Shown here one piece after another: positions 1 to 8,737 of a stretch of DNA of 64,000 bases. Each line of letters opens with the position of its first letter. The stretch's first letter is position 1. Source of the DNA: Erythrobacteraceae bacterium WH01K. Its GTDB lineage: Bacteria > Pseudomonadota > Alphaproteobacteria > Sphingomonadales > Sphingomonadaceae. Made by a program: the position numbers and the translations under genes. The notes under the pieces are model-generated. The model was given only the letters and a program-made list of their open reading frames with translations, had not been told where the DNA came from and did no database searches. Location: the NCBI GenBank assembly GCA_027941995.1, contig CP115967.1:1-64000 (forward strand), given 5' to 3'.

Positions 1-30
1 ATAAGTCTCGCATTGCCCCTTATGCTGCGA

Positions 31-666
31 TCAATCCTGCGGTTGCGGTGTGACGCGCAGATAAGGTTTTACCGTCTCCCAGCCTTTGGGGAATTTCTCA
101 CGCGCTTCTTCATCGCTGAGCGAGGGCACGATGATGACGTCCTCGCCATGCTGCCAGTTCACAGGCGTGGCCACGCTGTGGTCGGCTGTCAGTTGCAGCG
201 AATCGATGACCCGCAGGATCTCTTCGAAATTTCGACCCGTGCTCGCGGGATAGGTCAGCGTAAGTTTCACCTTTTTATCGGATCCGATTACGAAGACCGA
301 GCGTACTGTAAGAGTGTCGTCGGCCTGTGGATGGATCATTCCATAGAGATCGGCGATTTCACGATCCGGGTCCGCGATCAGCGGAAAGTTGAGAGCATGA
401 CCCTGGGTTTCGGCTATGTCGCCTGCCCAGGAGCGGTGGTCATCGAGTGGATCAACGCTGAGACCGATCACTTTAACGCCGCGTTTGTCGAATTCCGGTT
501 TCAGGCGGGCAACCTCACCAAGTTCCGTCGTGCAAACAGGAGTGAAATCCGCAGGGTGCGAGAACAGCACCGCCCAGTTGTCACTCATCCATTCATGGAA
601 CTTGAGCGTGCCATCGGTTGTGTCGGCCTCGAAATCGGGTGCGGTGTCGCCAAGTTGAAGTGTCAT
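31..666 (-). CDS. 1-Cys peroxiredoxin (Prx6-type)
   Basis: Thiol peroxidase that reduces hydrogen peroxide and organic hydroperoxides in the cytoplasm. The 211-aa length fits the Prx6/1-Cys class, and the peroxidatic cysteine is Cys45 in the motif PVCTTE, preceded by FSHPADFT. The C-terminal extension typical of Prx6 proteins is present. AGGAGA lies about 7 nt before the ATG and supports this start. It is the last gene of the minus-strand metal-resistance cluster, separated by about 196 bp from lspA, so it probably has its own promoter. The likely role is defence against metal-induced oxidative stress (inference from context). Confidence 0.93.
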   Translation of the reverse strand: MTLQLGDTAPDFEADTTDGTLKFHEWMSDNWAVLFSHPADFTPVCTTELGEVARLKPEFDKRGVKVIGLSVDPLDDHRSWAGDIAETQGHALNFPLIADPDREIADLYGMIHPQADDTLTVRSVFVIGSDKKVKLTLTYPASTGRNFEEILRVIDSLQLTADHSVATPVNWQHGEDVIIVPSLSDEEAREKFPKGWETVKPYLRVTPQPQD

Positions 667-722
667 TGAAAATCTCCTGTGGTGAGCGCTAACATAGCGC
701 GAGTTCCATCAGCAGATGGGTG

Positions 723-737
723 CTACAGGTACTGTAG
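723..737. promoter_or_regulatory. Inverted repeat upstream of peroxiredoxin
   Basis: Arms CTACAG and CTGTAG are separated by GTA, about 57 bp upstream of the peroxiredoxin start. It is a possible operator; the cognate regulator is unknown. Confidence 0.3.
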
Positions 738-862
738 GTGCAAGCGAGATCGCGACGGAGCGGCGTTCTGGCGCGACGGACGGCATCAGGAGCGCGCTGG
801 TGTTTCGCTCGCCCGCGCTATGCGGAACCCTAGGCCCTTCCTTGCCTTACGCTATTTTTAAC

Positions 863-1342
863 TCAGTTCATATCGGGGCGGTTTTCAGGCTGCTCTTCGC
901 CCACCAGGACCAAAAGCCCCAGTCCCACTACGATCGCGACGTCGGCCAGATTGAATGATGGCCAATGAAGAGTATCCCAGTATAAATCGATGAAGTCTCT
1001 GACAGCACCGAACATCAGCCTGTCCGCAACGTTGCCGAGCGCTCCGCCAATCGCGAGGCTCAAGCCGAGCGCATGGATGGGCGATCGGGTTCTTATCAGC
1101 CAAATCCCGAGTAGTCCCGAAAGCAAAACGCCGATCGCGATAAGGATAACCGGTGCTGCTTCACCAGCCAATCCGAATGCCACGCCGCTATTGGTGATGG
1201 CGACTAGATTGAAGCCCGGGAACACTGCGATCACGTTACCCGAACCAACGAAAGAATGCGCCCAGGTTTTCGACAATTGGTCGAGGCCGAAGCTGGCCAG
1301 AATCAAAACGGGCGCAAGCCGTTTCGCCGCGCTCAAGGTCAT
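863..1342 (-). CDS. lspA: Lipoprotein signal peptidase (signal peptidase II)
   Basis: Inner-membrane aspartyl protease that cleaves signal peptides of prolipoproteins. It has 159 aa with about four hydrophobic segments. Both catalytic-aspartate boxes are visible: VRDFID (Asp116) and FNLADVAI (Asp134), with the conserved GNVADR before them. Its ATG overlaps the stop of the aldehyde dehydrogenase gene (ATGA), so it is the last gene of the metal operon. A plasmid-borne lspA next to a MerR regulator and an FTR1-type permease parallels pbrC in lead-resistance operons. A housekeeping copy is presumably elsewhere in the genome. Confidence 0.93.
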   Translation of the reverse strand: MTLSAAKRLAPVLILASFGLDQLSKTWAHSFVGSGNVIAVFPGFNLVAITNSGVAFGLAGEAAPVILIAIGVLLSGLLGIWLIRTRSPIHALGLSLAIGGALGNVADRLMFGAVRDFIDLYWDTLHWPSFNLADVAIVVGLGLLVLVGEEQPENRPDMN

Positions 1343-2742
1343 CGGACGCTGGATGGTGCATTTACGACCACCATCTTTTCTTCGCTCATATCGGCCATCG
1401 TGTAACCGATACCGCCTGTTCCGAGACCCGACTGACGGCGTCCTGCGAACGGCATCCAGTCGACGCGAAATGCGGTATGATCGTTGACCATTACGGCTGA
1501 CGCGGCCAGCGCTTCGACGCAGTAATCGGCCCAGGACATTCGGTCGGTAAACACAGCCGCCTGGAAGGCGTAGGGAAGCGCGTTCGCCTGCGTGATCGCA
1601 GCATCGACGTCGTCGTATCCGTAAATGCAGACCACAGGGCCGAACACTTCCTTCCGCGATACATCGGCGTCGTCGGGCGGATCGACAAGGACCGTGGGCT
1701 GGTAAAGGGTGGAACCCGTGCGCTTACCCCCTGCGGCGAGCCTGCCGCCGCCCTGAACGGCTGCATCGACCCAGGATTCGACGCGGTCGACTTCGGCAGG
1801 ACGAATGAGCGGACCGCATTGGGTTTCCGCATTGGTCGGATCGCCCACCGTCAGCGCTTCTGCTCCCGCAGCGAGCTCGGCAGCGAAGTCCGGCAATTCG
1901 GCGCGCGGAACGAACACGCGCTGCACCGAGACGCAGACCTGACCAGAATGATAAAAGCCCCCTTTCAGGAGCGGAGGAATTACCTTGGCATGCGCAACGC
2001 TGTCATCGACGATGATCGGGGCCGCGCCCCCATGTTCCAGCGCCAGACGAGTGCCAGGGGCCAGTTTGGAGCGGAGCATCCAGCCAACTCTGGCCGAACC
2101 GATGAAGGAGAAGAACGCCGTTCGCGGATCGGTGACCATTTTTTCGGCGACCTCGTCCGAGCACGGCACGAAACGGCACCAATTTTCATTGAGTCCGGCT
2201 TCATAAAGGATTTCGACGAAACTCTTGCAGGAGAGGGGCGTGTCCTTGGCCGGTTTCACCAGTACAGGGCATCCGGTTGCAACCGCCGGTCCCACCTGAT
2301 GGGCGATCAGGTTCAGAGGATGATTGAAAGCGGAGATCGCCACGACCGGTCCGATCGGCTCACGGAAAGTATAGGCTTTGCGTCCTGCCCCCGCCTGCGT
2401 CAGGTCCATCGGGATTTCGCGCCCGCCGCTGGCGAATAATTCGTGTATGCACAATTCGACGCTCTGAATGGCGCGACTGGTTTCCACGCGCGCGTCGACG
2501 ATGGGTTTGCCGCCCTCGCGCGCAATCTGCATTGCCAGCGTCTCCGCGCGCTCGCGCATCAGCACGCTGGCGCGCTGCAGGATGGCGATGCGTTCATGGG
2601 CGGGGAGCCGCGCTTGCCGGTCTTCGTGCAGCGCGCGCGCCTCGTCGAGCCAACGATCGATTTGTGGCCAGTCGACTAGCTCCACGCTGCCAATGCATTC
2701 CTGGTCGTAGGGATTGAGGACCTGCCACGTCATTGAGGACAC
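1339..2742 (-). CDS. Aldehyde dehydrogenase family protein
   Basis: NAD(P)-dependent aldehyde oxidation. The 467-aa protein has the full ALDH signature: Asn140 (SAFNHP), Lys163 (VKPAKD), general-base Glu236 (LALEHGG) and nucleophile Cys270 (GQVCVS). The substrate cannot be read from sequence. Its start overlaps the end of the upstream TPP-enzyme gene by 13 bp and its stop overlaps lspA, so the three genes are translationally coupled. The pairing with an acetolactate-synthase-like enzyme suggests a two-step pathway acting on a keto acid or its aldehyde product. Its purpose inside a metal-resistance operon is unclear. Confidence 0.9.
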   Translation of the reverse strand: MSSMTWQVLNPYDQECIGSVELVDWPQIDRWLDEARALHEDRQARLPAHERIAILQRASVLMRERAETLAMQIAREGGKPIVDARVETSRAIQSVELCIHELFASGGREIPMDLTQAGAGRKAYTFREPIGPVVAISAFNHPLNLIAHQVGPAVATGCPVLVKPAKDTPLSCKSFVEILYEAGLNENWCRFVPCSDEVAEKMVTDPRTAFFSFIGSARVGWMLRSKLAPGTRLALEHGGAAPIIVDDSVAHAKVIPPLLKGGFYHSGQVCVSVQRVFVPRAELPDFAAELAAGAEALTVGDPTNAETQCGPLIRPAEVDRVESWVDAAVQGGGRLAAGGKRTGSTLYQPTVLVDPPDDADVSRKEVFGPVVCIYGYDDVDAAITQANALPYAFQAAVFTDRMSWADYCVEALAASAVMVNDHTAFRVDWMPFAGRRQSGLGTGGIGYTMADMSEEKMVVVNAPSSVR

Positions 2743-4370
2743 TCCATCGCCTTCAGTTCATCGATCAGAACCTTGCGGTTCTCGGAATAATCCACCGGTA
2801 AGTCGATGAGGTGAACGCCGCCGCTTTCAAACGCTTCATTCAACGTCGGTACCAGTGCTTCGCTGCTCTCGATCCGGTGGCCCGTCGCACCATAACTCTT
2901 CGCATAGGTAACGAAGTCGGGGTTGGCGAAGCTCAGACCGTAATCGGGAAAGTCAAGTTCTTCCTGTTTCCACCGGATCATACCGTAAGCGGAATCATTG
3001 AGGATGAGTACGACGAGGTTGAGGCCGAGCCTGACCGCGGTTTCCACCTCCTGCGAATTCATCATGAACCCGCCATCGCCGCATACGGCGAGCACGCGGC
3101 GCTCAGGCGAGAGCATCGCTGCCATCATCGCCGAGGGGAGACCTGCTCCCATCGTCGCCAGCGCGTTGTCGAGCAGAATAGTGTTGGGCTCATGCGCAAT
3201 ATAGTTGCGGGCGAACCAGATCTTGTAGATGCCGTTGTCGAGTGCGACGATGTCGTCCCGGCCCATGACCGCCCGTACATCTGCAACGATGCGCTGGGGC
3301 ACCATCGGAAAGCGGCCATCGTCGCTGCCTTGGCGGATGTGCGCCGCGATGTCCTCATGGACATTGGCGTAGGCTGCCGGGTCACTAGGATGTTTGCCGC
3401 GCAGCCGGTTTCCCAGTCGCTCGACAGATCCGGCAATATCGCCAATGACTTCCAGCTGCGGGAAATAGACCTGGTCGACCTCTGCGGCCTTGTAATTCAC
3501 ATGGATAACGGTGCGTCCGTCAGGCTCCATGAAAAAGGGCGGTTTCTCGACCACGTCATGGCCGATATTGACGATCAGATCGGCACGATCGATGGCGCAA
3601 TGAACATAGTCATCCGATGATAGAGCCGCCGTTCCAAGATACAGGGGGCTTGCCTCATCAAGCACTCCCTTGCCCATTTGCGTATTAAAAAACGGAAATT
3701 GGGTATCGTCGACGAACTTTCGGAGCGCCTTGCAGGCGCTACGTCGGTTGGCCCCGGCACCAACCAAAAGCAGCGGGCGATCGGCGGCCAGAATACGCTC
3801 GGCAGCTTCGTCTAGCGCGGCATCTCCGGCCACCGCATATTGGCGGGGGTGGGGCGCAACGACCGGTTCGGAGGTTTCTTCCTCGGCAATATCTTCAGGC
3901 AGTTCCAGCAGAACTGCACCGGGTCGCTCTTCCTGAGCTCTCCTGAAACCTTCGCGCACGAGCGAAGGAATGCGCTCCCCATTCACGATCTGCTTCGCCA
4001 TCTTACATAGTGGGGTGAAAAGCGAGACGACATCGACGATCTGGAACTGCGCCTGCTTCGAGACTTTGATGGGTTTTTGGCCGGTTATCATGACCAGAGG
4101 GAAAGCGCCCAGAGCGGCATAAGCTGCGGGCGTCGTGAGGTTTGTCGCCCCTGGCCCCAGCGTGGCAAGGCATACGCCGGCTTTACCGGTAAGACGTCCA
4201 TAGGTTGCCGCCATGAACCCTGCCCCTTGCTCGTGCCGGGTAACGATCAGACGGATCGACGAGGTCCGCAGTGACTCCAGAAGATCGAGGTTTTCTTCGC
4301 CCGGAACCGCGAAGATATACTCGACGCCTTCGGCTTCCAACGCGGCGACAAGAAGATCGGATGCTTTCAT
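2730..4370 (-). CDS. Acetolactate-synthase-like TPP enzyme
   Basis: Thiamine-diphosphate-dependent decarboxylase/ligase of the acetolactate synthase large-subunit family, 546 aa. The N-terminal pyrimidine-binding domain carries Glu47 (TRHEQGAG), which activates the cofactor. The TPP/Mg motif is at about residues 425-455 (GDGGFMMN ... NDSAYGMI). No small regulatory subunit lies nearby, so this is more like a catabolic or stand-alone enzyme than biosynthetic IlvB. It lies 67 bp downstream of the multicopper oxidase and overlaps the aldehyde dehydrogenase. The exact substrate is not determinable here. Confidence 0.87.
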   Translation of the reverse strand: MKASDLLVAALEAEGVEYIFAVPGEENLDLLESLRTSSIRLIVTRHEQGAGFMAATYGRLTGKAGVCLATLGPGATNLTTPAAYAALGAFPLVMITGQKPIKVSKQAQFQIVDVVSLFTPLCKMAKQIVNGERIPSLVREGFRRAQEERPGAVLLELPEDIAEEETSEPVVAPHPRQYAVAGDAALDEAAERILAADRPLLLVGAGANRRSACKALRKFVDDTQFPFFNTQMGKGVLDEASPLYLGTAALSSDDYVHCAIDRADLIVNIGHDVVEKPPFFMEPDGRTVIHVNYKAAEVDQVYFPQLEVIGDIAGSVERLGNRLRGKHPSDPAAYANVHEDIAAHIRQGSDDGRFPMVPQRIVADVRAVMGRDDIVALDNGIYKIWFARNYIAHEPNTILLDNALATMGAGLPSAMMAAMLSPERRVLAVCGDGGFMMNSQEVETAVRLGLNLVVLILNDSAYGMIRWKQEELDFPDYGLSFANPDFVTYAKSYGATGHRIESSEALVPTLNEAFESGGVHLIDLPVDYSENRKVLIDELKAMECPQ

Positions 4371-4437
4371 GGAATGGTTCTCGCATTGGTGAGGGCCTGG
4401 AGGCTGTCGGTGGCAGGTCTTCTGCTCGGCTACTGAT

Positions 4438-6027
4438 TCAGGCTGTGACGGTGAATTGCCCCATCATGCCGGCATCTTCGTGCTCGAGGATGTGGCAGTG
4501 GTACATGTAAGGCAAATCCGGGTCGGTGTAGTCCTCGAACCGCAAAAGGAGCCGCACGGCTTCGCCCGGATAGACGACAACCGTGTCCTTTAGCCCCTGT
4601 TCCGTCGCATCAGGGGCCCTGCCGTTCCGGTCGAGGATACGGAACTGCACATCGTGGATGTGGAACGGATGCGCCATCATCGAGGCATTCTCGACCTGCC
4701 AGATTTCGGTGGTATCGACCCGCACTGTCTCGTCGATACGCTGCATGTCCATCGATTTGCCGTTGATGGTAAAACCGCCTCCACGCATCATGCGCATTCC
4801 CATGCCCATATCGAGAACGAAACGGCGCGTCCGGACCGCGTCGCCTGGATCGATCTGAGGCAAGGTAGCGAGCTGGCGCGGCATAGCGATCGCCCGCCTG
4901 CGGCTCGCGGCCGGCCGGATGTCCAGCACGGTAAAGCGACGCCTTTCATCCATCATACCGCCCATCATCCCATCGCGACGCTCCCGTTCGCCCATCATCC
5001 AATTGTCCGTCGGCCGGTCGGAATCGCGCGTGGGTCCGGGCCCTCTCATTCCCCGGCCCCTATTTCCCATGCCCATGATTTCGAGCCCGTCCGCAAGCAG
5101 CGAAACCGGCCTTCCATCGCTGACATCGACGATTACCTGCGCGCGTTCGCCGGGAGCGAGAACAACATTGTCGGTTGGCAGCGGCGCGGCGAGCAAACCG
5201 CCGTCGGTTCCGATCTGATGGAAGCTGCGGCCATCGTCGAACCCGAAACGGTAAAAGCGTGCGTTCGAGCCATTGACTAGTCGCAGCCTCAAACGATCGG
5301 ACTTTGCCTCGAAGACGGGCTCGACGACGCCGTTGACCAGCATCGTGTCACCCATCATTCCCATCATGATATTATGCATGCGTGTGGAATAAACGAGGCT
5401 TCCATCGCGCGCGAAAGCGCGATCCTGTACGACCAGCGGTATATCATCGATGCCATAGTCGTTTGGAAGGTCGAGCGCCTCGCTCGCGCTGTCGCGGACG
5501 TAGATCATTCCGGCCAGACCCTGATAGACCTGTGGCCCCGAGCGGCGGTGCGCATGCGAATGATACCAGAACATCGCTGCGCGCTGTCGGACATCGAAAC
5601 GCGCGGTCCAGCTCCCTCCTGGCTCGATCGGCTGATGCGGTCCGCCATCGGCTCGCGCCGGAAGATGAAAACCGTGCCAGTGGACGGTCGCCGTTTCGGA
5701 CAGATCGCTCGTGACATTCATCCGCACCGTATCGCCGGCGTGCATCTCAAGTGTGGGGCCTAGATAGGACTGGTTGATACCGATGGTCGGCGTTTCGAGC
5801 CCGTCAAAAAAATGTGAGACGCCGTGGCGCAGATTGAGATCGAAAACCCGCTCGCCACTATCTCGTTCGCCTGAATAAAGAGGAGGAATGAGAAGTTTCG
5901 AGCGCGCGGCTACCGAAGCAAGCGCCGCATTCCGGTCTGTCAACAGGTCGCGCCGGGCATACGCGGCTATTCCCAGTGCACCTGCGCCAAGCACTGCACC
6001 GCCAAGAATAGAACGTCTGTCGATCAT
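4438..6027 (-). CDS. Multicopper oxidase (CueO/CopA-like)
   Basis: Periplasmic multicopper oxidase, probably oxidising Cu(I) or Fe(II). The N-terminus MIDRRSILGG and the hydrophobic stretch after it look like a Tat signal, which suits a folded copper protein. All four copper-ligand boxes are present: HWHGFH, WYHSHAH, HPFHIH and YMYHCHILEHE. Met-rich segments around residues 225 and 350-370 (MGMMGD, DGMMGGMM) resemble the copper-binding inserts of CueO. It follows the FTR1-type permease by 25 bp; a multicopper oxidase with FTR1 is the classic iron-oxidation/uptake pairing. A paralogous fragment lies at 12924-13770. Confidence 0.92.
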   Translation of the reverse strand: MIDRRSILGGAVLGAGALGIAAYARRDLLTDRNAALASVAARSKLLIPPLYSGERDSGERVFDLNLRHGVSHFFDGLETPTIGINQSYLGPTLEMHAGDTVRMNVTSDLSETATVHWHGFHLPARADGGPHQPIEPGGSWTARFDVRQRAAMFWYHSHAHRRSGPQVYQGLAGMIYVRDSASEALDLPNDYGIDDIPLVVQDRAFARDGSLVYSTRMHNIMMGMMGDTMLVNGVVEPVFEAKSDRLRLRLVNGSNARFYRFGFDDGRSFHQIGTDGGLLAAPLPTDNVVLAPGERAQVIVDVSDGRPVSLLADGLEIMGMGNRGRGMRGPGPTRDSDRPTDNWMMGERERRDGMMGGMMDERRRFTVLDIRPAASRRRAIAMPRQLATLPQIDPGDAVRTRRFVLDMGMGMRMMRGGGFTINGKSMDMQRIDETVRVDTTEIWQVENASMMAHPFHIHDVQFRILDRNGRAPDATEQGLKDTVVVYPGEAVRLLLRFEDYTDPDLPYMYHCHILEHEDAGMMGQFTVTA

Positions 6028-6052
6028 AATGCTTCCCTTGCCCGGAGCGTCG

Positions 6053-7993
6053 TCAACCGGTTTCGGCCTGCGGTGTTCCGGATTGCATGCCTTTCATTCT
6101 GTTGCGCCAATAACCCAGCGCGATGAGCGCGAGCGTGAGAATTTGCGCCGCCACTGGCTCAAGTGCCGGTGCGATGCCCAGAATCGGTATGCGGGGCAGA
6201 TTCGGAAGCGGAGTGATGCCCAACAATCCGGCTTCCTGGAGCCCCGAAATACCCTTCCCGGCCAAGACGACGGCAAGAATGCCGATCAGAACCGAACTAT
6301 ACGCGAAGAATGTTCCAATTGGCAGTCGGCGACTGTAGCGCAGCATCGCCCACGCAATCAGCGCTAGCAAGACGATTGCGGCGGCAGCGCCAGCAAGAAT
6401 CGCGTCGGTATGGCCCTGACTCCAGAGCGCTGCGAAGAACAGGATCGTCTCGAAGACCTCCCGGTAAACCACGAGGAAGGCCAGCCCGAACAGAAACCAT
6501 GCGGACCTGCGCGAGAGAGCGTGCTGCATGGTTTTCCGGATATAGCGTTGCCATTCGCCGGCCTGCGACTTGCCGTGCATCCATATGCCGACCGACAGCA
6601 GGACGAGAGCGGCAAAAAGCGATCCGAACCCCTCCACCAGCTCGCGGCCCGCACCACTCACTCCGATCAGGTAGGTCGCTGCCACCCACGTCAGGGCTCC
6701 GGCCCCAAGAGCGGAGAGCCATCCGCCATGGACGAAGGGCAGAACTTCCGTTCTTTCGGCCTTGCGCAGGAACGCGATCATCGCGATCACGATCAGCAAT
6801 GCCTCTAGCCCTTCGCGCAACAGGATCGCAAAGGCTCCCAAAAATGCCGACGCTTCGCTGGCATTGGCCGGGGCGAGCACCGTCTCGGCCCGGTAGAAAA
6901 GAACGTTGAGCGCATTCACCTTCTCGGCGACGGCGGCCACCGGATCACCGCGGCTGATTGCCGCTCGAAGCTCGGCCATGCCGATTTCGACAGATGCGAG
7001 GAGATCGGCATCGCGCGTGCTTAAAACGGCCTCCAGCGGTTCGAAGCCATCGAGATAGGCCGAGAGTGCAAGTTCGCGCGCCTCGGTTTTATTACCCGCT
7101 TCGTAAGCGGCAAGACTTTGCTGCAATCGTTCGCGCGCCAGAGCGAGTGAGCCGGTCGTATCGCTCGCCACGGCTTCAGGATGAGCCCTCAAATAGGCCA
7201 TGACGGCATCGGCCCGCTCGGTTCCGATCGCCTCGCCGAGGGCTGCCGGTGTGAGACCGGATAGAGCAGCGAGATCGGGAATGCGTGCCCGGATCGCCGG
7301 TTCGTCATTCCAGATACGTCTTCCCCGCTCTACCTCCGGAAATGCAATCGACCCAGAATAATAAGCAAGGCTCCAACGATCTTCCGCCGGGAGATCGGAA
7401 AAGCCCGGCATGGCGGTTCCCTCGAGACCTTGTCCAATGACCTGATAAAGCGCGAAAGCGCTCCGCTCGCGGGCTCGGGCGACGTCGTCAAAAGCGATTG
7501 GTGGGGGATCGAGTCCCTCTGCGGCGGGGCCGGCGCCGTCTCCGCTTACCCCATGACAGCTTGCGCAGCTCTGGGCGTACAGCGCGGCGCCTCGCGCAAG
7601 GTCGGGTACCGCGTCCGGGGCCAGCGGAACGGGAAAGGCCGCGATCAGCTCGCTTGCCAACCTGCGCGCGTCTCGTGCGACGACAGCAGGCTCCACTTTC
7701 GCCGAGATTGCCTCGGCAAGCGCCTCTGCATCCGCAACCAGCTGTGCACGTTGCGCATTTGCGGGTAGGGCCGCCATGCGTTCGACTACAGAAGCAGAAA
7801 ATTCCTGCATTTCGGCATATTCCAGCTCGTTGGTGACTTTACCGTCTTCGACCGCTTCTATGTAATCCACCGCGATGTAGTCGAGAAGGCGCCAACTCGT
7901 TTGGACTTCGTCGTGCGTGTCTGCGGAAGCGGGCATTGCGACTGCCATCGCCAGAATAGCGATTAGCTGGCCGACAAAGGCGCGTAGCGTCAT
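6053..7993 (-). CDS. FTR1-family permease with cytochrome c domain (PbrT/EfeU-like)
   Basis: Metal-ion permease of the iron/lead transporter family, 646 aa. Order of parts: N-terminal signal peptide ending near ASADT, a helical periplasmic region, a c-type cytochrome domain with CASCH at about residue 144, a linker, then a C-terminal membrane domain with seven or so segments. The two FTR1 metal-binding motifs are present: REGLEA at about 390 and REVFE at about 510. This fusion architecture is known from PbrT-type lead uptake proteins and from iron permeases. Its start overlaps the CDF gene stop by 4 bp (ATGA), so it is cotranscribed from the MerR-type promoter. Confidence 0.9.
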   Translation of the reverse strand: MTLRAFVGQLIAILAMAVAMPASADTHDEVQTSWRLLDYIAVDYIEAVEDGKVTNELEYAEMQEFSASVVERMAALPANAQRAQLVADAEALAEAISAKVEPAVVARDARRLASELIAAFPVPLAPDAVPDLARGAALYAQSCASCHGVSGDGAGPAAEGLDPPPIAFDDVARARERSAFALYQVIGQGLEGTAMPGFSDLPAEDRWSLAYYSGSIAFPEVERGRRIWNDEPAIRARIPDLAALSGLTPAALGEAIGTERADAVMAYLRAHPEAVASDTTGSLALARERLQQSLAAYEAGNKTEARELALSAYLDGFEPLEAVLSTRDADLLASVEIGMAELRAAISRGDPVAAVAEKVNALNVLFYRAETVLAPANASEASAFLGAFAILLREGLEALLIVIAMIAFLRKAERTEVLPFVHGGWLSALGAGALTWVAATYLIGVSGAGRELVEGFGSLFAALVLLSVGIWMHGKSQAGEWQRYIRKTMQHALSRRSAWFLFGLAFLVVYREVFETILFFAALWSQGHTDAILAGAAAAIVLLALIAWAMLRYSRRLPIGTFFAYSSVLIGILAVVLAGKGISGLQEAGLLGITPLPNLPRIPILGIAPALEPVAAQILTLALIALGYWRNRMKGMQSGTPQAETG

Positions 7994-8652
7994 TTGGAGA
8001 CGACCCTTTCGAGAGCTGAAGCATGTTGCGCGCGAAGTTCCTCGGTTGCGCGCCGGACGATGAGGTAAGCCGAATGCAGAAATATCAGCGCGATGATCGC
8101 CGCGACCAAAAGATCCGGCCAGGCTTGCCCGGTCCAGGCGACCAGCGCTGCAGCGATGATCACTCCGACATTGGCGATCGCGTCATTGCGGCTGAACAGC
8201 CAGATCGCGGACACGTGTGCGTCGCCTTCGCGAAACCGCATCAGCACAAGCGCCGCCGCAATGTTCACCACCAGTGCTGCAGCCGCGATACCGCCCATCA
8301 AACCGGCTTCCGGCGCGACCGCGTTCAGTGAGCGCCAGACTGCCAGACCGATTACTCCAAGGCCCAGTGCGCCCAGAAACAGGCCCTGTGTCAGCGCGAC
8401 CCGGGCGCGCGTGCGGGCACTCCACGCAAGAGCGAGGATGCCGATCAGCGTGATCGATCCATCGCCGATGAAGTCGAGGGCGTCGGCCTTGAGCGCTTGG
8501 CTGTCCGCCAGAAACCCGCCGAAGACCTCGAAAACGCCAAAGCCCAGATTGAGCAATACGACGATCCAAAGGGCGCGGCGATAGGCCGGGTCTGCACCTG
8601 CTCTTTGCGTATCGCCTGTGCAACCGCAATCCGATGTTTCGTTTTCCAACAT
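7990..8652 (-). CDS. Cation diffusion facilitator (CzcD-like) transporter
   Basis: Inner-membrane divalent metal exporter with about six membrane segments. The ATG at 8652 is preferred over an in-frame ATG at 8739 because a MerR-type promoter lies between them (8660-8690). The resulting 220-aa protein begins MLENETSDCGCTGD, with a possible metal-binding CGC. Membrane motifs resemble the CDF metal site: ADALDFIGD in an early helix and SRNDAIAN in a later one. Since the predicted transcript would start within a few bases of the ATG, the mRNA may be leaderless. It is the first gene of the minus-strand operon. Confidence 0.85.
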   Translation of the reverse strand: MLENETSDCGCTGDTQRAGADPAYRRALWIVVLLNLGFGVFEVFGGFLADSQALKADALDFIGDGSITLIGILALAWSARTRARVALTQGLFLGALGLGVIGLAVWRSLNAVAPEAGLMGGIAAAALVVNIAAALVLMRFREGDAHVSAIWLFSRNDAIANVGVIIAAALVAWTGQAWPDLLVAAIIALIFLHSAYLIVRRATEELRAQHASALERVVSK

Positions 8653-8659
8653 AAGCCAG

Positions 8660-8690
8660 TAGGTAACACCTCCAGTGGCTGTAGAGGCAA
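8660..8690 (-). promoter_or_regulatory. MerR-type operator/promoter of the metal operon
   Basis: On the minus strand, -35 TTGCCT and -10 TACCTA are separated by 19 bp, the overlong spacing typical of MerR-activated promoters. A dyad fills the spacer (CCTCTACAG facing CTGGAGG). The -10 ends only about 8 nt before the ATG at 8652. Confidence 0.72.
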
Positions 8691-8737
8691 GCTGAAATTG
8701 CGACACACTCGCGATATGGCGCGCAAGGAGTAGATTC

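Noticed and set aside
13-669. Long plus-strand frame over the peroxiredoxin gene
   Set aside because: Antisense shadow; the minus strand encodes a complete peroxiredoxin with a good ribosome site.
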